From positions 1 to 51,570 of the IMG/VR virus record IMGVR_UViG_3300036795_000069: a DNA stretch of 51,570 nucleotides. One strand, written 5' to 3'. Under the pieces are notes generated by a model. The model worked only from the letters and a program-made list of their open reading frames with translations, was not told the DNA's origin and made no database searches. A program made the position numbers and the translations under genes. Shown here in pieces: positions 31,251 through 38,376 of this stretch. Numbering within the stretch: the stretch's first letter is position 1; every line of letters starts with the position of its first letter. The stretch is from a virus.

Positions 31251-31549
31251 CCAAACTTCTTTAAGCAGTGTGACAGCTTTGTGTCTCCACGTGTCACTTT
31301 AGTTGGCGGCATACTCTCACGAATGACTGTAAGCCAAAGGCTTATAGCCTTAGCTCCGTAGAGGCGCCATGTATATCGGTAAGGTGCTGCTGGCGGTGGC
31401 TTGTATACTGCACCACCCCATAGAGTGACGAGTTCTCTAAGAGGTTCGACGTTACTCTTAAATGCCTCTAGTGCAAACGTTCTACCGTCGCCGCAGCGGC
31501 AGAACGATCCGTGCTTCTCGAAGAAGTCTAGTGCCTCTTCAGTGGTCAT
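31241..31549 (-). CDS. LAGLIDADG-like homing endonuclease fragment (tentative)
   Basis: The 102-aa second half (GGAVYKPPP, RYTWRLYGAKAISLWLTVIR, MPPTKVTR) resembles the end of a LAGLIDADG/homing-type domain, where W.V.G..A...L....P....K is common. The catalytic motif itself is not visible, so it may be a fragment or another DNA-binding protein. It overlaps the upstream HNH-like gene by four bases, and its 3' end reaches into the dispersed element. Confidence 0.5.
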   Translation of the reverse strand: MTTEEALDFFEKHGSFCRCGDGRTFALEAFKSNVEPLRELVTLWGGAVYKPPPAAPYRYTWRLYGAKAISLWLTVIRESMPPTKVTRGDTKLSHCLKKFGEL

Positions 31550-31863
31550 TTTGGAATATCCAGCTCCTTGTTAATCTCGTCCAGTTCTGCCTGGAGCTCG
31601 TCGATGCGGGCTTCGATGACAGCCTTACGGCGCCTTAGCGATCCCGTCTTCTTAGGTACCACGACCAGATTGTGGGCAGAGAGGTCTGTTCGGGCTCCCT
31701 TGAATCTAACCATCTCGTCAGTCGCAAGTGGACGATGGAGGAGTTCCTCTTCCGCCACAATGTGATGCGTGAGCCTCCAGCCTCGGTCTTCGGTACGTGT
31801 GTAGTGATATCCGTTGGGTGAGATGCGGGTACTACCAACGGTTGCCTTCTGACCTCTTGCCAT
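31546..31863 (-). CDS. HNH-type homing endonuclease
   Basis: The 105-aa protein shows the HNH layout: GYHYTRTEDRGWRLTHHIVA (tandem His near residue 34), HRPLATDEMVRFKGARTDLS and AHNLVVV (Asn near 64), followed by a C-terminal coiled coil (ARIDELQAELDEINKELD). The middle Asn and last His positions follow the small phage HNH group. GGAGGAGG precedes the ATG. It sits directly downstream of the DNA polymerase gene, a favourite site for such elements. Confidence 0.75.
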   Translation of the reverse strand: MARGQKATVGSTRISPNGYHYTRTEDRGWRLTHHIVAEEELLHRPLATDEMVRFKGARTDLSAHNLVVVPKKTGSLRRRKAVIEARIDELQAELDEINKELDIPK

Positions 31864-32000
31864 GCCTCCTCCTCTCTCGGCTTAGTCTTAGGACGTCTTC
31901 TAGGGTCACGCGCTTGGTCTGCTGCGAGTCCGTATCGGAAGTCGCACCATTCGTCTGCGTTCCATCTTGGTCCTGTGATTCTTGTTGGTCGCCAGTCCAT
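31635..32000 (-). CDS. ORF overlapping the HNH gene
   Basis: It starts at ATG 32000 with GGAGAG seven bases upstream. Residues 1-46 (MDWRPTRITGPRWNADEWCD, GLAADQARDPRRRPKTK) look like real protein. The remaining 75 residues lie out of frame over the HNH gene and read as low-complexity. I infer a short gene whose 3' end was overrun by insertion of the endonuclease gene, or an overlapping pair. Confidence 0.4.
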   Translation of the reverse strand: MDWRPTRITGPRWNADEWCDFRYGLAADQARDPRRRPKTKPREEEAWQEVRRQPLVVPASHPTDITTHVPKTEAGGSRITLWRKRNSSIVHLRLTRWLDSREPEQTSLPTIWSWYLRRRDR

Positions 32001-32019
32001 GTTACTCTCCTCGGCGTCA

Positions 32020-34401
32020 CTAAACCTCACCCCAGCTCGCGCCGACCTTGCAGTCGACCTGGAATCTAACGTAGTCGCCAACTACAGCCTTGCCATGCTT
32101 CAGCATGACTTCGCTCATCACGGCAGTCACTTCGTCGGCATCGGCGGCATCACACTCGGCGAGGATAGAGTCGTGAACGATATTACGGAGGAAAGCCATT
32201 CCTCGAAGTCGTACGCGAAGTTCAGCCGCCGCCCCAAGGCAAATGTCGCTGGATGTAGACTGAGGCAGAAAAGCCAGGGCCTCTTTAAGTACATCGTCCT
32301 TATTGTCGTTGGTAATGAGCCAGAAGCGACGGCGTCGTCCGAAAGGAGTAACAAGATCTTCGCCCTGCAGAACACGCCGTTGAACATCCTGACGCCAGGC
32401 CACAATGCCTGGAATAACGTCAAAGAATCGTCGCATTCCATCTCGTGCTTCTCGTTCGGAGATCTTGAACTCTTGGGCAATGCTGAAGGCTTCACGACCG
32501 TAAGCGAGTCCGTATACATAAGCCTTGACTCGGATACGTAGCTCCTTCTTAGCAGCTGCATCCACGTCTCCGACGTTGGGATAGAGTACGGGTGTGAGCT
32601 CATTGAAGAGGTCTCGCGTCGGGTCATTGAAGATCTCCCGGAAGTACTCATCCTGAGCTAGGTAGCAGGCTATTCGAAGTTCAGCCTGACTGTAGTCAGG
32701 TTGGACGAAGACTCGTCCAGGTTTCGTAGGAATGAAAAGCTTTCGGATGACAGACTCTCGAGGAACGTTCTGGAGATTCGGATTTCGACAACTAAGTCGT
32801 CCTGTTGTAGTTCCGTGGACCAGGAATGTGGGGTGAACTCGACCCATGTAGAGCCGCTTTCGTGTTCCCTTGATGTATGTCCCGTAGAGCTTTGCTTCGC
32901 GTCGGTGTCGTAGTAGGATCTCACAGAAGCGGAAGAGGGCGGTGTCCATCTCACCACGTCGTGCCTTGACGTCACAGATCTCCTGGAGAACATCCTTGGC
33001 AGTAGACTCAACTTGGACTCCTAGCTCCGCCAATGCCTTCTTGACCTGAATGGGCGATCGGGGGTTGATCGGCCCCTTAGCAGGGTCGGAATACTGAAGG
33101 CTGAGTTCTTCCTCGATGTCGTCGATCCTCTTGAGGTAGGTCTCAGTCATCTCGTTCAGGAGCGGGATATCGACCTTGAGGCCATTAAGTTCCATGAACA
33201 TAAGTTGATTGGCAGCTCCAACAAGAAAGTCATGGAGCCACCGAAGATTGCGTCCCTCCGGAAGATACCATTGGGTAGGCGCAGGCTCATCTTCGAGTCG
33301 CTGACGAAAGATATGGTAAAGAGCCATCGTACATACAACGTCGTATGCGTTGTATTTGTACAGTACAGGTCGTGGCACGTTGGCATAGCTTTCACCCCCA
33401 CGAACGTAACGTCCAAGCTCGTCGTCATACTGAGGCGCTCCCAGGATCTCGACGGACATTTGCTTGAGGCCGTGAATGCCAGGACGCTCGTCGAGGACGT
33501 AGCTGGCGATCATGGTGTCGAAGAATGCTTCCAGGCTGCCCATGAGTGGGAAGAGGCCAGCCAAGTCGAACTTGAGGTTCTGTCCGATCAGCTTAGCCTT
33601 GACGAACAGTTCCCTCAGGGCTTCGATTACCACCTGCGATTTGCAGGCCTCTTCACCGAATACCACGGCCTTGCCCTGTGCATAGCAAACCCCGATACAC
33701 AGCATCTGGTACTTGTTCGGGTGGTCGAAGGAGGTGTCCTTCTCAATACCAACCTCAATATCCACCACCAGTTCCGGAAATGGTCTAAGTTCACCGCATG
33801 CCTGCATCGCTGACACTTCATCGTCGACGACTACGAACTTGGGCTCTTCCCACTTGTTGTTCGGGTCGAACTTGACCTTCCCGATATCCGTGACGAGATG
33901 CGGAAACATGTCTGCTGCACGAAGGCACGCGGCTGGATGTATGGTAGGGATGACGCGAACTCCAGGGAGCGTGCTTGTCGACTTCCCGGGCCCGACACGA
34001 AGTTTCGTGATGCCAGTGCGAGTTTGCAGAATCGTTTGTGCGGCTGCATTACCGAGAGCGACCACTGTCTCCACGTGTCGTCCCTGTAGATCGCCACGTA
34101 GCCGACCCACACAAGCTCGGAACGCTTCAGCAGGAGGCGTACTCCCATCTGGTGGTCGACAGAGTGCTGCATTGGTAAGGAGCGTATCTCCACGTCGAAT
34201 CCCATGATGCTGGAGTACGGAATCCAGGAGTTTCCCACTGGCACCGATGAACGGTTTGCCATATCTTGCTTCCTGCGCACCTGGCGCCTCCCCTACGAAA
34301 GCGATCTTGGCTTCGGCAGGTCCATCTGAGGGGACGAACTTACCAGCCTCTTGAAGAGGGCAATGATCACAGTCAGCACCCTCTGCCTTGATGATGCCCA
34401 C
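32020..34401 (-). CDS. uracil-DNA glycosylase/DNA polymerase I fusion
   Basis: This is a 793-aa two-enzyme protein. Residues 1-190 are a family 4 UDG: GEAPG at 37-41, KPFIG near 49, four cysteines (C11, C14, C81, C97) for an iron-sulphur cluster, and HPAA near 155. Next is a 3'-5' exonuclease with intact DIE (VVDIEVG), NLKFD and YNAYD motifs, and then a family A polymerase: DYSQAELRIACYLA (motif A), KAYVYGLAYGREAF (motif B) and HDSILAEC (motif C). It has no 5'-3' exonuclease domain. It is probably the replicative polymerase, with the UDG removing or sensing uracil. It shares one base with the transglycosylase gene start-stop. Confidence 0.93.
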   Translation of the reverse strand: MGIIKAEGADCDHCPLQEAGKFVPSDGPAEAKIAFVGEAPGAQEARYGKPFIGASGKLLDSVLQHHGIRRGDTLLTNAALCRPPDGSTPPAEAFRACVGRLRGDLQGRHVETVVALGNAAAQTILQTRTGITKLRVGPGKSTSTLPGVRVIPTIHPAACLRAADMFPHLVTDIGKVKFDPNNKWEEPKFVVVDDEVSAMQACGELRPFPELVVDIEVGIEKDTSFDHPNKYQMLCIGVCYAQGKAVVFGEEACKSQVVIEALRELFVKAKLIGQNLKFDLAGLFPLMGSLEAFFDTMIASYVLDERPGIHGLKQMSVEILGAPQYDDELGRYVRGGESYANVPRPVLYKYNAYDVVCTMALYHIFRQRLEDEPAPTQWYLPEGRNLRWLHDFLVGAANQLMFMELNGLKVDIPLLNEMTETYLKRIDDIEEELSLQYSDPAKGPINPRSPIQVKKALAELGVQVESTAKDVLQEICDVKARRGEMDTALFRFCEILLRHRREAKLYGTYIKGTRKRLYMGRVHPTFLVHGTTTGRLSCRNPNLQNVPRESVIRKLFIPTKPGRVFVQPDYSQAELRIACYLAQDEYFREIFNDPTRDLFNELTPVLYPNVGDVDAAAKKELRIRVKAYVYGLAYGREAFSIAQEFKISEREARDGMRRFFDVIPGIVAWRQDVQRRVLQGEDLVTPFGRRRRFWLITNDNKDDVLKEALAFLPQSTSSDICLGAAAELRVRLRGMAFLRNIVHDSILAECDAADADEVTAVMSEVMLKHGKAVVGDYVRFQVDCKVGASWGEV

Positions 34402-35171
34402 TAGTCACCTACCAGCTCGAGGAGCTCCATGATGTTCCTCTCGACGAGCCCACGATCTATCGGGTGCATATCGAAGTAGTCATCAGTCCGTGTGAGGACA
34501 TGCTTGGACGTAGCTAGCGACTGACTGCACTTGGCATACACGTAAGGCAGCGAAGTGTCTATACTACGAACACCCTTGGCAAGGTCACGATTGTACATCT
34601 CTTCCCTGGCAAACTCAGACATGCCGAGGAAGTGAATGTGGAAGCGACCAGGGTAGGCTCTTTGGATGTGAGCTGCCAACATGTGCCTGACGAGAATGCT
34701 GCTACCGTGACCGTTACTAAGGGTCGTATGCATGTGCTTCGGGATACCAATCGTACGCACCCAACGCTTCTCGACTACGCCTCTGACGGTCTCAAAGAAC
34801 TCAGAGTAGTCCAAGCCTTGAGCAACTACCATGTATCGGAAGCCTGGCAAGATCTGCTCCTGGAACTCTTGTACCTTGTCCAGCGTGCCACGAACGCTTT
34901 GCATTACGTCAGGTACCACGATCTCGGTGGGCCTAAGCTCCCTGGCGATCTTGTTCAAGGCCTCCGTGCTCCACAGAGTACCTTCGAAGGCACCGTTGTC
35001 CAAGATGACAAGGTCGCCTCGACGTACTGTTTCTGCGTACGTGTTGCGGTAGGTTACACTTCTGTCCCATAGACTGGGTAGCACAAGCTGAGTGCGAGTA
35101 TCCAACACGTCGCCGATGTGGCTGAGTGGTGGAATAAGGGCGATGTCAGTCACTGATGAAACCTGCTTCAT
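34401..35171 (-). CDS. DpdA-like deazaguanine DNA transglycosylase
   Basis: The 256-aa TGT-like TIM barrel has VILDNGAFEGTLWS near residue 55, IVVPDVMQSVRGT near 85 (Asp), a GIPKHMH loop near 145, HIHFLGMSEF near 180 and GVRSIDTSLPYVYAK near 204 (candidate nucleophile Asp). This fits the phage DpdA group, which swaps guanine in DNA for a 7-deazaguanine. It is much shorter than tRNA TGTs and lacks an obvious CXCXXC zinc site. Genes for preQ0 synthesis follow 1-4 kb upstream in the same operon. The start overlaps 35146-35367 by 26 bases; GTG 35153 is an alternative. Confidence 0.75.
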   Translation of the reverse strand: MKQVSSVTDIALIPPLSHIGDVLDTRTQLVLPSLWDRSVTYRNTYAETVRRGDLVILDNGAFEGTLWSTEALNKIARELRPTEIVVPDVMQSVRGTLDKVQEFQEQILPGFRYMVVAQGLDYSEFFETVRGVVEKRWVRTIGIPKHMHTTLSNGHGSSILVRHMLAAHIQRAYPGRFHIHFLGMSEFAREEMYNRDLAKGVRSIDTSLPYVYAKCSQSLATSKHVLTRTDDYFDMHPIDRGLVERNIMELLELVGD

Positions 35172-35367
35172 GACTCACGTTGAAGGTGGTTTCGTCCATC
35201 GAGTCGACGAGCTCCATCTCAGCGACCTCGCCGTTGTCGTATTGCTCCTGCATGAAGGTTGCAACTTGCTCCTCGGTCTTGCAACCGGGGAAGACACTCT
35301 GATCGATCTCCCCGCCCGGAAGACGAGGTGGCTCGAACGTGCCTTGAAGAGTGATACGAATTGCCAT
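35146..35367 (-). CDS. hypothetical protein, 73 aa
   Basis: A beta-strand start (MAIRITLQGTFEPP) is followed by FPGCKTEEQVATFMQEQYDN and an acidic tail. The ATG overlaps the upstream stop (TAATG junction) and so is coupled. It is positioned between the MazG-like pair and the transglycosylase. Small adaptor or nucleotide-related protein possible; not recognised. Confidence 0.65.
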   Translation of the reverse strand: MAIRITLQGTFEPPRLPGGEIDQSVFPGCKTEEQVATFMQEQYDNGEVAEMELVDSMDETTFNVSHEAGFISD

Positions 35368-35723
35368 TACTTGCCCCACATCTCTCGTAGTGGCTTGAAC
35401 TCGTCAACAGGCATCTGGCCAGTGCTGACTTCTTCACCAGCGTCGCCAATGACATACTGCTGAATGAACCAGAGCTTGATGAAGGTGTATCGGGCGTAGT
35501 TGGCCAGATCGACAACCTCCTCCATTGCCATCCGAAGAGTGTCGGTCTGCAAGAAGCCTGTCGCGCCATACTGCTCGGCGCCAGCCTCATGTCTTCCTCG
35601 ACACCACTCGTCAAAGGCGTCGCTAGCCTGTTGGAGTGTCTCCGGCGACGCCGTTTTGTACGGGGACGTCGAGTTGGGGCTTGACTCCGAATCGCCGGAT
35701 GTTCTCGGCTCGTTTGACTGCAT
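35367..35723 (-). CDS. MazG-like helical protein
   Basis: A 118-aa protein with a disordered Ser/Pro-rich start followed by a helical domain (FDEWCRGRHEAGAEQYGATG, LRMAMEEVVDLANYARYTFI). The EEVxD-type motif is that of all-alpha NTP pyrophosphohydrolases. It starts inside the 3' end of the next MazG-like gene (101-bp overlap), with GGAG seven bases before the ATG. It may clean or tune nucleotide pools for modified-DNA synthesis. Confidence 0.55.
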   Translation of the reverse strand: MQSNEPRTSGDSESSPNSTSPYKTASPETLQQASDAFDEWCRGRHEAGAEQYGATGFLQTDTLRMAMEEVVDLANYARYTFIKLWFIQQYVIGDAGEEVSTGQMPVDEFKPLREMWGK

Positions 35724-36021
35724 ATGCTTGCTCCAGGTCGATGTTGAGTAGTGCGGCAGTGTTCAACAGGTAGATGTAGACGTCGGTGACCTCCATGGCA
35801 ACGTCGAAGCGAACCTTCGCGTCCTTGAAGCTAAGAGAGCCCCGTTCGATCTTCTTGACCAGATTGGCAAGCTCTCCTACTTCCCCTGCAAGGCTCAGGA
35901 CATGGTGCGGAAGACTAGGCGCAACGTCAGGAAACCAACGCTTGCTGTCTTCCATGCATTGGATGGACAGCTTCGCCGTTGTGCTGGGCTCGCGTCCTTT
36001 TCCATTGCTGCTTTCATTCAT
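35623..36021 (-). CDS. MazG-like NTP pyrophosphohydrolase
   Basis: The 132-aa protein carries the core SLAGEVGELANLVKKIERG (residues 44-62), with the EVGE acid pair, and VRFDVAMEVTDVYIYLLNTA near 75, with ExxD ligands. That is a canonical MazG fold in which Mg-bound acids hydrolyse dNTPs or NTPs to monophosphates. The ATG at 36021 lies in the -10 box of the promoter at 36020-36049, so a downstream start (for example ATG 35955) may be used from that promoter. Confidence 0.75.
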   Translation of the reverse strand: MNESSNGKGREPSTTAKLSIQCMEDSKRWFPDVAPSLPHHVLSLAGEVGELANLVKKIERGSLSFKDAKVRFDVAMEVTDVYIYLLNTAALLNIDLEQAYAVKRAENIRRFGVKPQLDVPVQNGVAGDTPTG

Positions 36022-36049
36022 TATATCATACCGCCCTATGGAATCTCAA
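36020..36049 (-). promoter_or_regulatory. Minus-strand extended -10 promoter
   Basis: A -35 TTGAGA (36049-36044), an 18-bp spacer and TATAAT (36025-36020) preceded by TGA. It points at the MazG-like genes, transglycosylase and polymerase. It has the same design as the promoters at 3147, 45045 and 48162. Confidence 0.7.
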
Positions 36050-36053
36050 GACC

Positions 36054-36197
36054 CTATTCGGGGTCAACTTCGATGATGATGATGTACGCACGTTTGTCGC
36101 GTGCCCATTTGGTGGTGATCTTGGCGTTCTGCTTGTCGAACTCCTCATCGTCACCAGATGGGAATTCCAGTATCACACCGGAGAGTTCAACGTTCAC
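36054..36197 (-). CDS. small protein, 47 aa
   Basis: It starts at a GTG overlapping the folE stop (GTGA). The 47 residues (VNVELSGVILEFPSGDDEEF, ITTKWARDKRAYIIII) form an alternating beta pattern with an acidic loop. It ends just upstream of the promoter at 36020-36049. Not recognised; start chosen by coupling. Confidence 0.5.
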   Translation of the reverse strand: MNVELSGVILEFPSGDDEEFDKQNAKITTKWARDKRAYIIIIEVDPE

Positions 36198-37099
36198 GGC
36201 AGCATCGACATGAACTCGGCCTTCGCCGTCCGGTTGTGATCCGCGAACACTCCCCTCATGCAGCTCGTCGTGGTCAGCGCTCCCGGCATTCCCACACCGC
36301 GCATCGCCATACATAGGTGCTCACCCTTCATGACGACAGCGATACCTCTGGGAGCCAACTTCTCCTCGAGGAAGTCGGCAATGGCAACCGTGAGGTTCTC
36401 CTGCACCCACAGTCCCTTGCTGATGTTCTTCACTGCGCGGGCGAACTTGCTCAGGCCCGCAATGCGTCTTTCAGGTACATAGGCGACGTGCGCCATACCG
36501 AAGAACGGAACTACGTGGTGGTTGCACAGAGCGTAGAACGGCATGTCCTGAACGACAACCATCTCGTCGATGTGTTCGGTATTCTCGAACGTAGTGAACT
36601 TGTACTCTTCGGGTGTCGTCATCTCACGAAGCATCGTGGCGAATCGCTTAGGCGTATCCTGCCCGTGCTCAGAGTTCACATCTAGCCCTGTGGTGTTATG
36701 CAGTAGGGCCCGCGCGAGGTCTATATCGCTGTCTGACAACACGAGTCGTGGGTGAGTGCCTCGCCCCATTTCCTTCAGGTCTACCTCTCGCTGCATGGCT
36801 GGCGTCAGAGGGTTGTTGTACCAGTGAGGTCCCTGTTCGCCTACAGTTGGATATGTGTTCTTGACATAGCTGAGGCCTGCCTTGGTGTTCTCCTCCTCTT
36901 TACTGTCGAACAAGTCCTCGAACTCCTCGGCGTTGTTCTCGTCAGTAATGCTAGTATGAGGAGGCTGACAACCATCACCGACGTAGTGTGTAGCGTCTCT
37001 GACTGGTGCATTGTTCACACGATCGACAACGTCTTTGTTCTTGTCGAACCACTCGTCAACAGGCATCCCCACAGGCTTCTCGGGGTTCTGTCCGGGCAT
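36194..37099 (-). CDS. folE: GTP cyclohydrolase I
   Basis: The 301-aa catalytic domain (about 120-301) has zinc ligands and active site in ALCNHHVVPFFGMAHVAYVP (C192, H194, H195) and EHLCMAMRGVG (C263), plus GLSKFARAVKNISKGLWVQE for the allosteric/fold motif. It makes 7,8-dihydroneopterin triphosphate from GTP, the first step of preQ0 synthesis. About 115 N-terminal residues exceed the usual length and include GDGCQPPH; their role is unknown. It directly follows queE (one-base gap). Start ATG 37099 has GAGAGGAA upstream. Confidence 0.92.
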   Translation of the reverse strand: MPGQNPEKPVGMPVDEWFDKNKDVVDRVNNAPVRDATHYVGDGCQPPHTSITDENNAEEFEDLFDSKEEENTKAGLSYVKNTYPTVGEQGPHWYNNPLTPAMQREVDLKEMGRGTHPRLVLSDSDIDLARALLHNTTGLDVNSEHGQDTPKRFATMLREMTTPEEYKFTTFENTEHIDEMVVVQDMPFYALCNHHVVPFFGMAHVAYVPERRIAGLSKFARAVKNISKGLWVQENLTVAIADFLEEKLAPRGIAVVMKGEHLCMAMRGVGMPGALTTTSCMRGVFADHNRTAKAEFMSMLP

Positions 37100-37100
37100 A

Positions 37101-37784
37101 TCAGATTCCTCTCTGCGTACGATCCCAGATGTAGTTGTGTACCTGAACATTCATCTTCCAAGGCATGCCTGACTTGACAAGCCACTCGGCGAGGACCTTC
37201 TCCTCCATCTTACCCCAGACCACGCCGACATAGGTGTCGATGTTGTTATACCGTGCAATGTACTTATCGTACAGTACCTCAGCCAGTTCTAGGTCGTCTT
37301 CATTTGCAACGACGAACTTGATGGCATGACGTCCAGAGGACTTACCCAACATGTCGACATTGTGATACCGCATCTCGTTGCTGCAGTCCTCGCCGCTGGA
37401 TGGGAGCTTCCAGTCCATGCAGAAGGTGATACGGTTCACAGCCCACTCAGGGTAGGCAAGAGTGCCGTTGGAGAAGCACTCGATGTTCTTGTCGTTCCAG
37501 AGCAAGTTGGTCAGCATCTCCAGCTCGCGTGTCGACTGGAGGAATGGCTCGCCACCTGTGAAGCAGACGTTGTTCACCTGGAATGTCTGAATCTCGTCAT
37601 GAAGCTCTGCCACCGTGACCTTGCGCCATTCGTTTCGATAGATTTTCGGGTCGACAGCATAAGGGGTATCACAAGGCCAGCCAGGGCAACGCAGGTTACA
37701 GCCACCAAACCGAACGAATAAAGTAGGCGAGCCCACATTGAGGCCCTCTCCTTGTATCGAAGGGTAGAGCTCGGATAGACGCAT
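37101..37784 (-). CDS. queE: 7-carboxy-7-deazaguanine synthase
   Basis: The 227-aa radical SAM enzyme converts CPH4 to CDG in the preQ0 pathway. It begins MRLSELYPSIQGEG, the family hallmark, followed by the cluster motif GGCNLRCPGWPCDTP near residue 30. Here the cysteines are spaced CX3CX4C rather than CX3CX2C. NVCFTGGEPFLQ near 75 is the SAM-binding GGE. The start was placed at ATG 37784 behind GGAAGGAA. Its neighbours are folE, a 36-aa membrane protein and queD. Confidence 0.9.
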   Translation of the reverse strand: MRLSELYPSIQGEGLNVGSPTLFVRFGGCNLRCPGWPCDTPYAVDPKIYRNEWRKVTVAELHDEIQTFQVNNVCFTGGEPFLQSTRELEMLTNLLWNDKNIECFSNGTLAYPEWAVNRITFCMDWKLPSSGEDCSNEMRYHNVDMLGKSSGRHAIKFVVANEDDLELAEVLYDKYIARYNNIDTYVGVVWGKMEEKVLAEWLVKSGMPWKMNVQVHNYIWDRTQRGI

Positions 37785-37786
37785 AT

Positions 37787-37897
37787 CTATTCCTTCCACT
37801 TCTTCACCACAACGGAAACGCCCGCGGCGAGTACGAACAACACCACAGCAAGGATAAGGATTTGAACGATCCAAGTCCCGAATTCTGACCAAGCCAT
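37787..37897 (-). CDS. single-span membrane mini-protein, 36 aa
   Basis: A 36-aa ORF with AGGAG six bases before the ATG encodes MAWSEFGTWIVQ, then a hydrophobic helix (ILILAVVLFVLAAGVSVVV) and KKWKE. It lies in the 121-bp gap between queD and queE. It was probably co-opted in the operon rather than being part of the pathway. The hydrophobic stretch happens to contain a CTGTGGTGTT motif. Confidence 0.6.
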   Translation of the reverse strand: MAWSEFGTWIVQILILAVVLFVLAAGVSVVVKKWKE

Positions 37898-37905
37898 TAT
37901 AGCTC

Positions 37906-38376
37906 CTAGTCGTGACTGAACGAGGCTCCGTTGACTCGTGTCTCATCGACCTCGATGGAGAGACCGTAGACGAGTGGGTTCTTGTTGAAGTTGTCCCACA
38001 TCTCGGCGTAGACCCACAAGGCGATGTTCTCGGTCGTAGGATCCTGAGGCCACACGCGAAGACCGGGAAGCTTGCCACCTTCCCAAGGCTTGCCCTGTAA
38101 GGTCTCCTGAGGCTTGGCGAACACGAGATAGTCAGCCCACGGATCTAGAGCATTGAGGTGTAGGTGATGATCCCACGTGTCGTCGAGGTAGCTACGGAAC
38201 GTCTTCTTGACCGAGTGGAAGTCGAGTCCACCGAGGATGCCCTGATCGTTGAGCACTCCGGAGATCGTCAACTTCACTTGCATGCCATGTCCGTGAATCT
38301 GCTGGCACTTACCTGGCAGGTTCATCAGGCGATGAGCGATCTCGATGTTGTGTCGAAGAATGATGCTACTGGGCAT
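37906..38376 (-). CDS. queD: 6-carboxy-5,6,7,8-tetrahydropterin synthase
   Basis: The 156-aa QueD/PTPS-family enzyme has H15 in RHNIEIAHRL, C24 in GKCQQ and H28/H30 in QQIHGHG as the zinc and catalytic residues, then DFHSVK near 57, WDHHLHLN near 74, PTTENIA near 117 and a C-terminal Glu in IEVDET. It converts dihydroneopterin triphosphate to CPH4, between FolE and QueE. The start overlaps the queC stop by 11 bases. Confidence 0.92.
   Translation of the reverse strand: MPSSIILRHNIEIAHRLMNLPGKCQQIHGHGMQVKLTISGVLNDQGILGGLDFHSVKKTFRSYLDDTWDHHLHLNALDPWADYLVFAKPQETLQGKPWEGGKLPGLRVWPQDPTTENIALWVYAEMWDNFNKNPLVYGLSIEVDETRVNGASFSHD

Noticed and set aside
32020-34207. Long plus-strand open frames across the polymerase gene
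   Set aside because: They are composition-driven shadows of the minus-strand gene, with low-complexity Arg/Ser/Leu content and no ribosome sites.
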